From contig JAIRMX010000027.1 of NCBI GenBank assembly GCA_031258375.1, positions 1-13,069 on the forward strand: a stretch of 13,069 nucleotides of DNA, written 5' to 3'. A model generated the notes under the pieces. The model searched no databases. It worked only from the letters and a program-made list of their open reading frames with translations, and was not told the origin of the DNA. Origin of the DNA: Elusimicrobiota bacterium. GTDB taxonomy: Bacteria; Elusimicrobiota; Elusimicrobia; Elusimicrobiales; Elusimicrobiaceae. The position numbers were made by a program, and so were the translations under genes. Shown piece by piece: positions 7,572 to 13,069 of this stretch; position 1 is the stretch's first letter, and each line of letters opens with the position of its first letter.

Positions 7572-8696
7572 CTACGCGGCAATGCGCGGAACTCTTGAAG
7601 TTATTGACGTAAGTATTTCATAATCTATGGTTCCCGCCAAATCCGCAAGTTCTTTTGCGGTAATTTCTTCGCTTTCTTGTCTGCCTATTAAAACGACTTC
7701 ACTGCCTACCGGAATATCGCCCAAGTCCGTTATATCCGCCGTCATCATATCCATTGCGATATTTCCTATTATAGGAACGCGCCGGCCGTTTATCAAAACT
7801 CGCGCTTTATTTGAAAGCGCGCGCGAGTATCCGTCGCCGTATCCTATTGGTATCGTCGCAATTTTTGAAGGCCGCGCGGTTATGAAACCGCGCCCGTATC
7901 CTATCGAAGTATTTTCGCGCGCGTCTTTTATAAAAACGACTTTTGATTTTAACGATAGGACGGGTTTAAAACTGTCTTCAAGCCCGTAGGCGAGACGGCC
8001 GAGCCTAACCATATCAAAACCCAAAGCGGGATATTTTAAAAACGCGCAGCTTGCGGATATGTGCGCAAGGCCGGTTTGTAAATTTTGAGCTGAGGCTTCG
8101 GATAAAAATTCTTTAAAATATGCCGCCTGCATATTTGTATAATCGCTGTCCGTGTCTGCGCGGGCGAAATGGGAATAAACGCCTTCAATTTTTATATACG
8201 GCGCGTTATTTAGGGTTTTAAGTATTTCAAGCGCGGCCGGTTTGCGGCTTCCTATACGGTTCATTCCCGTTTCGTGTTTGACGTGGCATAAAGCCGTCGT
8301 CTTTAATTCCGCGGCCAAATCTTTTATATAATTTGCCGCGCGCAAACTGCCTATTGTTACGGATAAATCATTTTCCAGGGCATATTTAAAATATTCGAAA
8401 GGATAAATGCTGCCAAGTACAAGTATGGGTAATTTTATGCCGTTTTGACGCAGATTTATGCCTTCCTCTATAGACGCTGCGCCAAAAGCGGCGCACAAAT
8501 TATTTTCCTGCGCGCAAGACGAAATAAGAATATCGCCGTGTCCGTAAGCGTTTGCTTTTACCATCAGCATTATTTTAGGATTTGCGGCTCTTTGGCGCGC
8601 AATTTGCGCGGCGCGGTTTAAATTGAATTTAAGCGCGGCCAAGTCGACGGCGGCGCAAGTCGGGCGCAGGACGGGAATATTTTTACCTGTCTTCAT
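7572..8696 (-). CDS. alr: alanine racemase
   Basis: This PLP enzyme converts L- to D-alanine for peptidoglycan. The 374 residues match the family length. Lys47 in MVKANAYGHG holds PLP; Tyr267 in SIGYGRGF is the opposite catalytic base; R147 in GMNRIG, the HISAS phosphate-binding segment near 212, GFDMVRLGRLAYG and the IPIGYGDGY strand are all present. GNIAMDM (311-317) corresponds to the usual G-x-x-x-MDQ segment with a divergent last residue. The ATG overlaps the dnaB stop (CTATGA), so translation is probably coupled to dnaB and no separate promoter is needed. The short N-terminal stretch before AVDLAALK is normal. Confidence 0.96.
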   Translation of the reverse strand: MKTGKNIPVLRPTCAAVDLAALKFNLNRAAQIARQRAANPKIMLMVKANAYGHGDILISSCAQENNLCAAFGAASIEEGINLRQNGIKLPILVLGSIYPFEYFKYALENDLSVTIGSLRAANYIKDLAAELKTTALCHVKHETGMNRIGSRKPAALEILKTLNNAPYIKIEGVYSHFARADTDSDYTNMQAAYFKEFLSEASAQNLQTGLAHISASCAFLKYPALGFDMVRLGRLAYGLEDSFKPVLSLKSKVVFIKDARENTSIGYGRGFITARPSKIATIPIGYGDGYSRALSNKARVLINGRRVPIIGNIAMDMMTADITDLGDIPVGSEVVLIGRQESEEITAKELADLAGTIDYEILTSITSRVPRIAA

Positions 8697-10087
8697 AGCG
8701 GCGTCATTTGTTCCATGCCGAGCGGTATATTAATATTTTCCGGCGCGGGATTTGTAAATAAAGTATATTCTGGAATCCAATTAAGATCAATTGTGCCTAC
8801 GGGTCCGTTGCGCTGCTTGGCTATAATTAAATTGGCTTTATTTTTTAAAGATTCGTCGTCGCGTTTATAATATCCTTCGCGGTGTATAAGCGCGACTAAA
8901 TCCGCGTCTTGCTCGATAGATCCGGATTCGCGCAAATCGGAAAGCTGAGGGCGGTTGTCGCCGCGGCTTTTGTCTTCGGTTCTTCGGTTTAATTGAGAAA
9001 GAGCGACTACGGGAACCTTCAAATCGCGGGCAAGCTCTTTTAGCATTCTTGAAATTTCCGATACTTCCTGCTGCCTGCTTTCAATTTTTTTAGACGCGCC
9101 GCGCAGCAACTGCATATAATCGATCATAATCATGCCGAGTTCTTTGCCTTGTTTTTTTAAATCGCTTGCCAAACGGCGCGAACGCGAGCGCACGTCCATT
9201 ACGCTTAGAGACGGGCTGTCGTCAATATAAAACGGAGCTTCGCCGAGTTTGTGAATTTCTTTTGCCAAATCGCGCCAGCGGTCTTTTTTGAACATGCCGG
9301 TATTTACCAAATGAAGTTCGGCCTGAGCGGCGGAACAGACCATACGCTGATAAATGGAATGGCGCGCCATTTCAAGCGAAAATAAAGCTACCGGAATTTT
9401 GCTGCGCACGACGGCGTGATAAGCTATGTTCAAGGCCATAGCCGTTTTGCCCTGCGACGGGCGCGCCGCGAGAATAATCAAGTCTTCTTTGCGAAAACCG
9501 CCCGTTTTTAAATCGAATTCCGTAAATCCGGTGGGAACGCCTTTAATCGGGTTTTTGTCAATTATCAATTTTTCTATTATTTGCATAACTTCGCCCGATA
9601 ATTCTTTGGAAGATTTAAAACCTTTGATTTCCTGCTTCTGGCTTAAAGAGAAAAGCTGCGCCTGCGCGCGGTCGATGAGCTCGGCGGGTTCGTCGGCTTG
9701 AGTATAACAGGCTTCAACCGTGGAAGTCGAAATTTTTATAAGTTCCCTTACAAGCGCGGTATCGTAAACTATTTGCGCGTAATGTTCCAGGTGCGCGGCT
9801 GTGGAAACTTTTGACATAAGCTCGCCCAAATAACGTTCGCCGCCTATTTCGACAAGCGAACCGTTCTTTTTAAGTTCTTCCGTTGCGGTAATCAAATCCA
9901 CAGCCTGATTTTTTGCGTTTAAATCAAACATTGCCGTAAATATTTTTTGATGTGCTATTTTATAAAAATGTTCGGCGCGCAAAATATCAAAGGCGCGTTC
10001 CAAAGCGTCTTTTTCCATGAGCATCGAACCCAAAACCGCCATCTCGGCGTCTAGGGCCTGCGGGGGCAATTTCTCCTGTAAAGCCAT
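8693..10087 (-). CDS. dnaB: replicative DNA helicase DnaB
   Basis: DnaB is the hexameric 5'-3' helicase at the replication fork. The 464 residues are full length. The N-terminal helical domain starts at PPQALDAEMAVLGSML, followed by a linker and the RecA-like motor with Walker A ARPSQGKT (208-215), FSLEMARHSIYQRM near 236, Walker B MIMIDYMQLL (319-328), SQLNRRTEDK and QLSDLRESGSIEQDAD. No intein interrupts it. AGGAG lies 5 nt before the ATG. An extended -10 (TGCTATAAT on the minus strand, + positions 10118-10126) about 30 nt upstream suggests its own promoter after mtnN. The last four bases overlap alr. DnaB next to rplI or rpsF is common; pairing with alr is known in several phyla. Confidence 0.97.
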   Translation of the reverse strand: MALQEKLPPQALDAEMAVLGSMLMEKDALERAFDILRAEHFYKIAHQKIFTAMFDLNAKNQAVDLITATEELKKNGSLVEIGGERYLGELMSKVSTAAHLEHYAQIVYDTALVRELIKISTSTVEACYTQADEPAELIDRAQAQLFSLSQKQEIKGFKSSKELSGEVMQIIEKLIIDKNPIKGVPTGFTEFDLKTGGFRKEDLIILAARPSQGKTAMALNIAYHAVVRSKIPVALFSLEMARHSIYQRMVCSAAQAELHLVNTGMFKKDRWRDLAKEIHKLGEAPFYIDDSPSLSVMDVRSRSRRLASDLKKQGKELGMIMIDYMQLLRGASKKIESRQQEVSEISRMLKELARDLKVPVVALSQLNRRTEDKSRGDNRPQLSDLRESGSIEQDADLVALIHREGYYKRDDESLKNKANLIIAKQRNGPVGTIDLNWIPEYTLFTNPAPENINIPLGMEQMTPL

Positions 10088-10153
10088 AAAAACTCCTCAA
10101 TTTGTCGTATAAATTAGATTATAGCAAACTATCGTTTGATGGGGCTTAATAAA
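10088..10153 (-). promoter_or_regulatory. dnaB promoter
   Basis: On the minus strand an extended -10 element TGCTATAAT occupies 10118-10126, with no good -35, as is usual for extended -10 promoters. It overlaps the edge of a small hairpin CAAAC/GTTTG (10125-10129 with 10134-10138). The Shine-Dalgarno AGGAG is close to the dnaB ATG. Confidence 0.5.
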
Positions 10154-10930
10154 TCAGCGCGTATAAATATCAAACAAATTCTTTATAATATTTGCGGAAT
10201 AAATATTTAAAATATTTTTGGCAAAACCGTCAAAATCTATTATTGATTTATTATCCGCCGAATCGGATATAACGCGTATAACCGTAAAAGGCATATTATG
10301 TTCGTAGCAGACTTGCGCCACCGAAGCGCCTTCCATTTCCACGCATAAAACTGACGGAAGTTTGGAGGAAAGAGCGCGCTTTTGTTCGTCTTTGCAGACG
10401 AAAATATCCCCGCTTGCTATATCGCCGATAAAAAGAGAGGGGAATTTTATATTCAGCTTTTTGAAATTATCGGCGGCAAATATTGATTTGTCTTCGAGCA
10501 TTTTGTTTATCGCGGATGCGGCGGTTTTAATTTGCTTAGCGTCGGCTTCCAAGAATATCCCGCCGAGCATTGGAATATTGCCTTCCCGCGGCAGCAGCAT
10601 CGCCTCGTCGATATCGTGTTGTATAAAACGTCTGCCGATAACGACGTCTCCTATTTTTACGGACGGATTTAAAGCGCCGGCGCATCCCGTAAAAATAATT
10701 TCGCTTACGTTAAATCTATGTATTAAAGTCGCGGCCGCTGCCGCCGCGGAAACTTTGCCGATGCGCGACATTACTACTGCGGCTTCTATTTTGTTAATTG
10801 CGCCGAGATAGTAATTGCGAATGCCGATTTGAAGTTTTTTGCGGTTTTCAAGCAGGGCTATTATGTCTTTTGTTTCTTCCGGCATTGCTCCTATTATGCC
10901 GATTTTCCTGTTTATATTTTGCATAGTCAT
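10154..10930 (-). CDS. mtnN: 5'-methylthioadenosine/S-adenosylhomocysteine nucleosidase
   Basis: This enzyme (also called Pfs) removes adenine from S-adenosylhomocysteine and methylthioadenosine. The product from SAH is S-ribosylhomocysteine, the substrate of LuxS encoded immediately before it. The 258 residues show IGIIGAMPEE with the catalytic-loop glutamate (E19), FTGCAGALNPSVKIGDVV, and the diagnostic VEMEGAS with E200. RVISDSAD contains D223, the general acid. E. coli MtnN is about 232 residues; the extra length is mainly an insertion after the FLEAD segment. The ATG at 10930 overlaps the luxS stop by 4 bases (ATGA), implying coupling. A second ATG two codons later is possible. Confidence 0.95.
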   Translation of the reverse strand: MTMQNINRKIGIIGAMPEETKDIIALLENRKKLQIGIRNYYLGAINKIEAAVVMSRIGKVSAAAAAATLIHRFNVSEIIFTGCAGALNPSVKIGDVVIGRRFIQHDIDEAMLLPREGNIPMLGGIFLEADAKQIKTAASAINKMLEDKSIFAADNFKKLNIKFPSLFIGDIASGDIFVCKDEQKRALSSKLPSVLCVEMEGASVAQVCYEHNMPFTVIRVISDSADNKSIIDFDGFAKNILNIYSANIIKNLFDIYTR

Positions 10931-11379
10931 ATCAATTCTATATTGCCTTTAATAAACTTGCCGGCAAATTCCTTTGCTTTTTGCAAAGAATGGCTTTTAT
11001 AATTTCCGCATTCTTTTTCTTCGGCTCCGGGAATATCTTCGGCGGATAAAACCTTATTCAAACAGTCGATAAAGAATTCTTTAAACTCCCGCAAATCTAT
11101 ATCGTCAAACAATGTCAGATAAAACCCCGTTTGGCAGCCCATGGGGGATAAGTCTATTATTTTATATTTTCCGCCTTCACGTAAAAAAGTAGCAAGCAAA
11201 TGTTCCAAAGTATGCATTGCGGGCATATCCATAAACTCTTTATTGGGCTGCGTGAAGCGCAAATCCAATTTTGTTATTATATCTCCTTTTGGGGAGATGA
11301 TTTTATCCGAAAGCCTTATAAAAGGCGCGGCTACTTTCGTGTGGTCGAGGTTAAAACTTTTTACTATATGTTTATTCAT
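10927..11379 (-). CDS. luxS: S-ribosylhomocysteine lyase
   Basis: LuxS cleaves S-ribosylhomocysteine to homocysteine and DPD, the precursor of the AI-2 signal, and so recycles methyl-group waste. The 150 residues match the family length. Metal ligands H56 and H60 lie in HTLEH, with catalytic Glu59 between them, C124 in ECGNYKSHSL is the third ligand, and C82 in SPMGCQTGFY is the active-site cysteine. The N-terminus SFNLDHTKVAAPFIR is typical. AGGA (11387-11390), embedded in the last codons of the upstream membrane-protein gene, serves as Shine-Dalgarno, and the gap is 2 nt. Whether AI-2 is used as a signal here is not visible; no lsr or luxP genes are in the window. Confidence 0.97.
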   Translation of the reverse strand: MNKHIVKSFNLDHTKVAAPFIRLSDKIISPKGDIITKLDLRFTQPNKEFMDMPAMHTLEHLLATFLREGGKYKIIDLSPMGCQTGFYLTLFDDIDLREFKEFFIDCLNKVLSAEDIPGAEEKECGNYKSHSLQKAKEFAGKFIKGNIELI

Positions 11380-11381
11380 AA

Positions 11382-11651
11382 TTATATCCTGTATTTAAAA
11401 ATTTTTACATTTGGTTTTTTGCCAAACAGAGCGAGCAGCAGCATCGGAATAGCAAGCAGAATAAAAACGAGAAGAAATATAAAAAGCATTATGGCTCCCA
11501 AAATAAAAGTAAAAACGGCGCGCGCAAAACCCGCTAAAGAATCGCTTTTATTTGGAGCTGCATAAGTTTGCCGCTCAAAAGTCTCTCCGATTTGCGGCGT
11601 AATAACTTCCGGTTCTATAATTTCAATTTTTTGCAGCTCTGTTGACTTCAT
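11382..11651 (-). CDS. small predicted membrane protein at the head of the luxS operon
   Basis: The 89-residue protein has an acidic N-terminal half (about 1-40) and a long hydrophobic stretch (about 43-75, with FTFILGAIMLFIFLLVFILL). That stretch suits one long or two short membrane helices. A basic tail, GKKPNVKIFKYRI, follows. No signal cleavage site and no family is recognised. It is the first gene of a run with luxS 2 nt downstream. No Shine-Dalgarno precedes the ATG; the minus strand has TTGTTA and TATATT spaced 16 bp, which would give a leader of only about 8 nt. Its reality is supported by tight spacing and by carrying the luxS ribosome binding site. Its function is unknown; a link to AI-2 handling is only suggested by position. 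Confidence 0.7.
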   Translation of the reverse strand: MKSTELQKIEIIEPEVITPQIGETFERQTYAAPNKSDSLAGFARAVFTFILGAIMLFIFLLVFILLAIPMLLLALFGKKPNVKIFKYRI

Positions 11652-11710
11652 ATAAATATTTTATAAAATATATAATAGAAATAGGAAATAACAAAAAAGC
11701 AGGAGAATAG

Positions 11711-11741
11711 TTGTCGAATGTAAGTTAAAAAAGCTTATAAA
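11711..11741 (+). promoter_or_regulatory. likely promoter of the structured RNA
   Basis: TTGTCG (11711-11716) and TATAAA (11736-11741) are spaced 19 bp, or 18 bp to the overlapping TTATAA. Initiation would fall near 11748-11751, just before the first helix of the RNA. Confidence 0.45.
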
Positions 11742-11747
11742 ATTTTG

Positions 11748-11957
11748 GCTTTATTTTTGGAATCTCCGAAAGGAGACGCGCTTTTGAGAAATCAAAAGAC
11801 GATGGCATTCCAGAAACAGCTCGTTATCAGGCGCAAGGTATTGGACTTAATTACTCCAATGCTTTGTGCCGAATGTTTCCCGTCGCAAGACGGGAAACTA
11901 CGGCTGTTATATTCTGGGTTCGTGCCATCGGCTCAGATATAACGGCCGTTTTTATTT
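11748..11957 (+). ncRNA. structured RNA with pseudoknot, upstream of pilin gene
   Basis: An extensive fold can be read directly. P1 pairs 11754-11763 with 11807-11816 (10 bp, one G-U). It encloses two hairpins with GAAA loops: TCTCC/GGAGA (11763-11776) and CTTTTGA/TCAAAAG (11781-11798). A 16-bp hairpin with three G-U pairs spans 11830-11870. A perfect 10-bp hairpin with a GCAA loop spans 11875-11898. A terminator hairpin with T tract ends it (11900-11957). CGATGGCA (11800-11807) is perfectly complementary to TGCCATCG in the terminator loop (11923-11930), giving a long-range pseudoknot. G-U pairs inside helices and three GNRA loops argue for selection on RNA structure. It does not match the riboswitches, tmRNA, 6S, SRP or RNase P features I know. 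It could be an independent small RNA of about 205 nt or a leader controlling the pilin. Confidence 0.8.
11900..11957 (+). terminator. intrinsic terminator closing the structured RNA
   Basis: A 15-bp stem (11900-11916 with 11934-11949, one bulged T and one T-G pair) is followed by TTTTTATTT. The 17-nt loop contains the 8-nt pseudoknot arm TGCCATCG. It ends 34 nt before the pilin ATG, so read-through or a second promoter is needed for pilin expression from upstream. Confidence 0.8.
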
Positions 11958-11991
11958 GCTTAAAAATTAAATAAAGATAACGAGGTGTTTT

Positions 11992-12513
11992 ATGATAAAG
12001 AGGAAACAAAACAAAAAAGGCTTTACACTGATAGAACTTCTTGTAGTGGTAATAATCATCGGCATTCTTGCCGCCATAGCTTGGCCGCAATATCAACTTG
12101 CCGTGCTTAAAAGTCAGGCTTCCGCCGCATTGCCGATGCTTAGAGCCATTGCGGAAGCTGAAAATATGTATTATTTGACTACGGATAAATATACATATAA
12201 ATTTGAAGAATTAGATATAACCGTATTGAAGGACTGTGCCGGAAATACTTGTCAACACGGTAAGAACCAATTCTTTTTAGGCGGAGCCGGCGACGCCGTA
12301 GCTCATATCAACGGCGAACAGGCCTCTCATCCCAATAATTTAAGCTTAGCAGTCGCGTTTGATCCGAGCAGTATTATGATAAAAACATACAATATGAAAA
12401 AAGGAATTTTATACTGCTATGACAAAGGAAAGGAAAAATTTAAAAAGGTATGTCTCTCGCTTGGCGGACATGATTCTTTTGATTACTTAAACGGACAAGC
12501 ATGGATACTGTAA
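11992..12513 (+). CDS. type IV pilin-like / pseudopilin protein
   Basis: The 173-residue protein has a class III prepilin leader: a 10-residue basic peptide ending KKG, then FTLIELLVVVIIIGILAAIA, with Phe+1 and Glu+5 for prepilin peptidase cleavage and N-methylation. The hydrophobic helix continues into an amphipathic helix (PQYQLAVLKSQASAALPMLRAIAEAENMYYL). The globular part carries four cysteines, in CAGNTC (about 77-82) and in YC with a later KVC (about 142 and 152), likely two disulfides. The protein would be membrane-inserted and assembled into a pilus or secretion pseudopilus. GAGGTG (11982-11987) is the Shine-Dalgarno. No pil or gsp assembly genes are nearby, so it is an orphan pilin, as is common in genomes with many scattered copies. 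It lies directly downstream of the structured RNA. Confidence 0.92.
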   Translation: MIKRKQNKKGFTLIELLVVVIIIGILAAIAWPQYQLAVLKSQASAALPMLRAIAEAENMYYLTTDKYTYKFEELDITVLKDCAGNTCQHGKNQFFLGGAGDAVAHINGEQASHPNNLSLAVAFDPSSIMIKTYNMKKGILYCYDKGKEKFKKVCLSLGGHDSFDYLNGQAWIL

Positions 12514-12647
12514 GAATTTAGATTATTATAATCAAAACAATGACTAAATGCCGCTCTGATGACGAACATATTAATTTGCAAAATTTGCATCATAAAATAG
12601 ATTATATATTATGTATGATAAAATAATCATTAAATAAGGAGAAAAAT
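12514..12647 (+). promoter_or_regulatory. promoter and ribosome binding site for a short downstream ORF
   Basis: TTGCAT (12585-12590) and TATTAT (12607-12612) are spaced 16 bp, a good promoter match. AAGGAG (12636-12641) sits 6 nt before ATG 12648, the strongest Shine-Dalgarno in the window. GATTATTATAATC (12521-12533) is a perfect palindrome just after the pilin stop. TGCAAA-A-TTTGCA lies near the -35 box and could be an operator. Confidence 0.55.
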
Positions 12648-12716
12648 ATGCCGAAAAGTTCAGATGTGAAATGGCCAACGGCAATACATATCGTTAGAAA
12701 GTTTTTTGGCTTTTAA
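12648..12716 (+). pseudogene. 5' fragment of an interrupted gene (22 codons)
   Basis: The frame begins MPKSSDVKWPTAIHIVRK at a start with an excellent Shine-Dalgarno and promoter, but stops after 22 codons. The last five codons lie inside the left end of the hairpin-rich repeat that follows. The simplest reading is a gene disrupted early by insertion. An intact short peptide with a C-terminus supplied by the element is the alternative. No family is recognised from so few residues. Confidence 0.35.
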
Positions 12717-12911
12717 AAAATCTTTTACGTCTTTTCTAAGAAACCCTGCAGTCACAAAGCTAATATGTCGTTTTCTCTCTTTTGTAAAGAGAGAGGGATA
12801 CTTAGGGACGAAAGTCCATAAGTCGGAAGAGAGATTTAAGAGCAGTTCTAACAACAATATTAAATCCCTCGCCGCTAAAGCGGAGCTCCCTTTCCTAAAG
12901 GGAAAAAACTT
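12699..12911. repeat. MITE-like hairpin-rich element with imperfect terminal inverted repeats
   Basis: The ends AAGTTTTTTGGCTTTT (12699-12714) and the reverse complement of 12896-12911 agree at 13 of 16 positions. Inside are four further hairpins: a 9-bp stem TCTCTCTTT/AAAGAGAGA (12774-12794); CTTA-GGAC with GAAA loop and GTCC-TAAG (12801-12822); CCGC/GCGG with TAAA loop (12872-12883); and TCCCTTT/AAAGGGA (12887-12903). Length 213 bp, no transposase, and its position in the start of an ORF fit a non-autonomous insertion. No clear target duplication is visible, so the borders are approximate. Confidence 0.45.
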
Positions 12912-12935
12912 CGACTTTACTTTATAGGATGGAGC

Positions 12936-13067
12936 TTAAGCAATAGAGCGGTTATAGCTGGCATATATGATAAAGACGGCGGCGCTGCTGATCCGCGAAA
13001 GCGCAGAATCGGCGGCTCCGAAGACGGTGCGGCTGCCGGCCCAAACCTCGGCCACGACTCTGGTCGC
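12936..13067 (-). CDS. possible C-terminal end of a gene running off the window
   Basis: A minus-strand frame enters from the right edge and ends at TAA 12936-12938 after 43 codons. It contains AEVWAGSRTVFGAADSALSR and a hydrophobic AAVFIIYASYN, with GC-rich third positions. The plus strand in the same codon register is also open (AVIAGIYDKDGGAADPRKRR), so the coding strand is uncertain. The last 100 bases are clearly richer in GC than the rest of the window. No family is recognised on either strand. Confidence 0.22.
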   Translation of the reverse strand, partial: ATRVVAEVWAGSRTVFGAADSALSRISSAAVFIIYASYNRSIA

Positions 13068-13069
13068 GC

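Noticed and set aside
11917..11935. GGTTCG resembling a tRNA T loop
   Set aside because: No acceptor stem, anticodon arm or CCA end surrounds it; it is the terminator loop.
11745..11942. 65-codon open frame on the plus strand
   Set aside because: It coincides with the structured RNA, has no ribosome binding site or ATG start at its 5' end, and its bases are explained by helices and a terminator.
11748..11957. T-box, tmRNA, 6S or SRP RNA as identity of the structured RNA
   Set aside because: No T-box motif, no tag-peptide frame or CCA end, no long interrupted single hairpin, and no SRP domain IV loop sequence can be seen.
12706..12927. 73-codon plus-strand frame and a 65-codon minus-strand frame over the same stretch
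   Set aside because: Both lie over the hairpin-rich repeat, lack Shine-Dalgarno sequences, and have composition dictated by the inverted repeats.
1..13069. CRISPR array or transposase-bearing insertion sequence
   Set aside because: No regularly spaced direct repeats, cas genes or transposase frames are present.

Overview
The window is about 13 kb of moderately AT-rich bacterial chromosome. It carries mostly single-copy housekeeping genes, plus several non-coding elements and two less familiar proteins. A type IV pilin-like gene with a class III leader, a luxS-mtnN pair, alanine racemase, and gene starts with a -10 box almost touching the ATG would fit a didermic anaerobe such as Elusimicrobiota. 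That assignment is inference from gene style only; no rRNA or other phylogenetic marker was compared.

Layout. 1-297: no gene, some inverted repeats. 298-1614 (-): a UvrC-family nuclease lacking the C-terminal helix-hairpin-helix region. 1697-4216 (+): leuS, divergent from uvrC, with a terminator overlapping its stop. 4358-5527 (+): an AAA/DUF4143 ATPase behind an inverted repeat. 5681-6430 (+): purQ without purS or purL, preceded by a 28-codon overlapping ORF. 6460-7464 (+): a predicted secreted metzincin-like zinc protease. The minus strand then carries two blocks. One is dnaB-alr (10087 to 7572, 4-base overlap). The other is a small membrane protein-luxS-mtnN (11651 to 10154, tightly packed). 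11748-11957 (+) is a highly structured RNA with its own likely promoter, a long-range pseudoknot and a strong intrinsic terminator. It sits just before the pilin gene (11992-12513). 12514-13069 holds a good promoter and ribosome binding site leading into a short ORF, apparently broken by a hairpin-rich 213-bp MITE-like element. The window ends in an unusually GC-rich stretch.

Functionally, luxS and mtnN act in consecutive steps: MtnN cleaves S-adenosylhomocysteine (SAH) to S-ribosylhomocysteine, and LuxS converts that to homocysteine and the AI-2 precursor. The membrane protein translated just before them is the open question in that operon. dnaB and alr are translationally coupled but not metabolically linked. 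The best candidate for something undescribed is the roughly 205-nt structured RNA between the luxS operon and the pilin gene.
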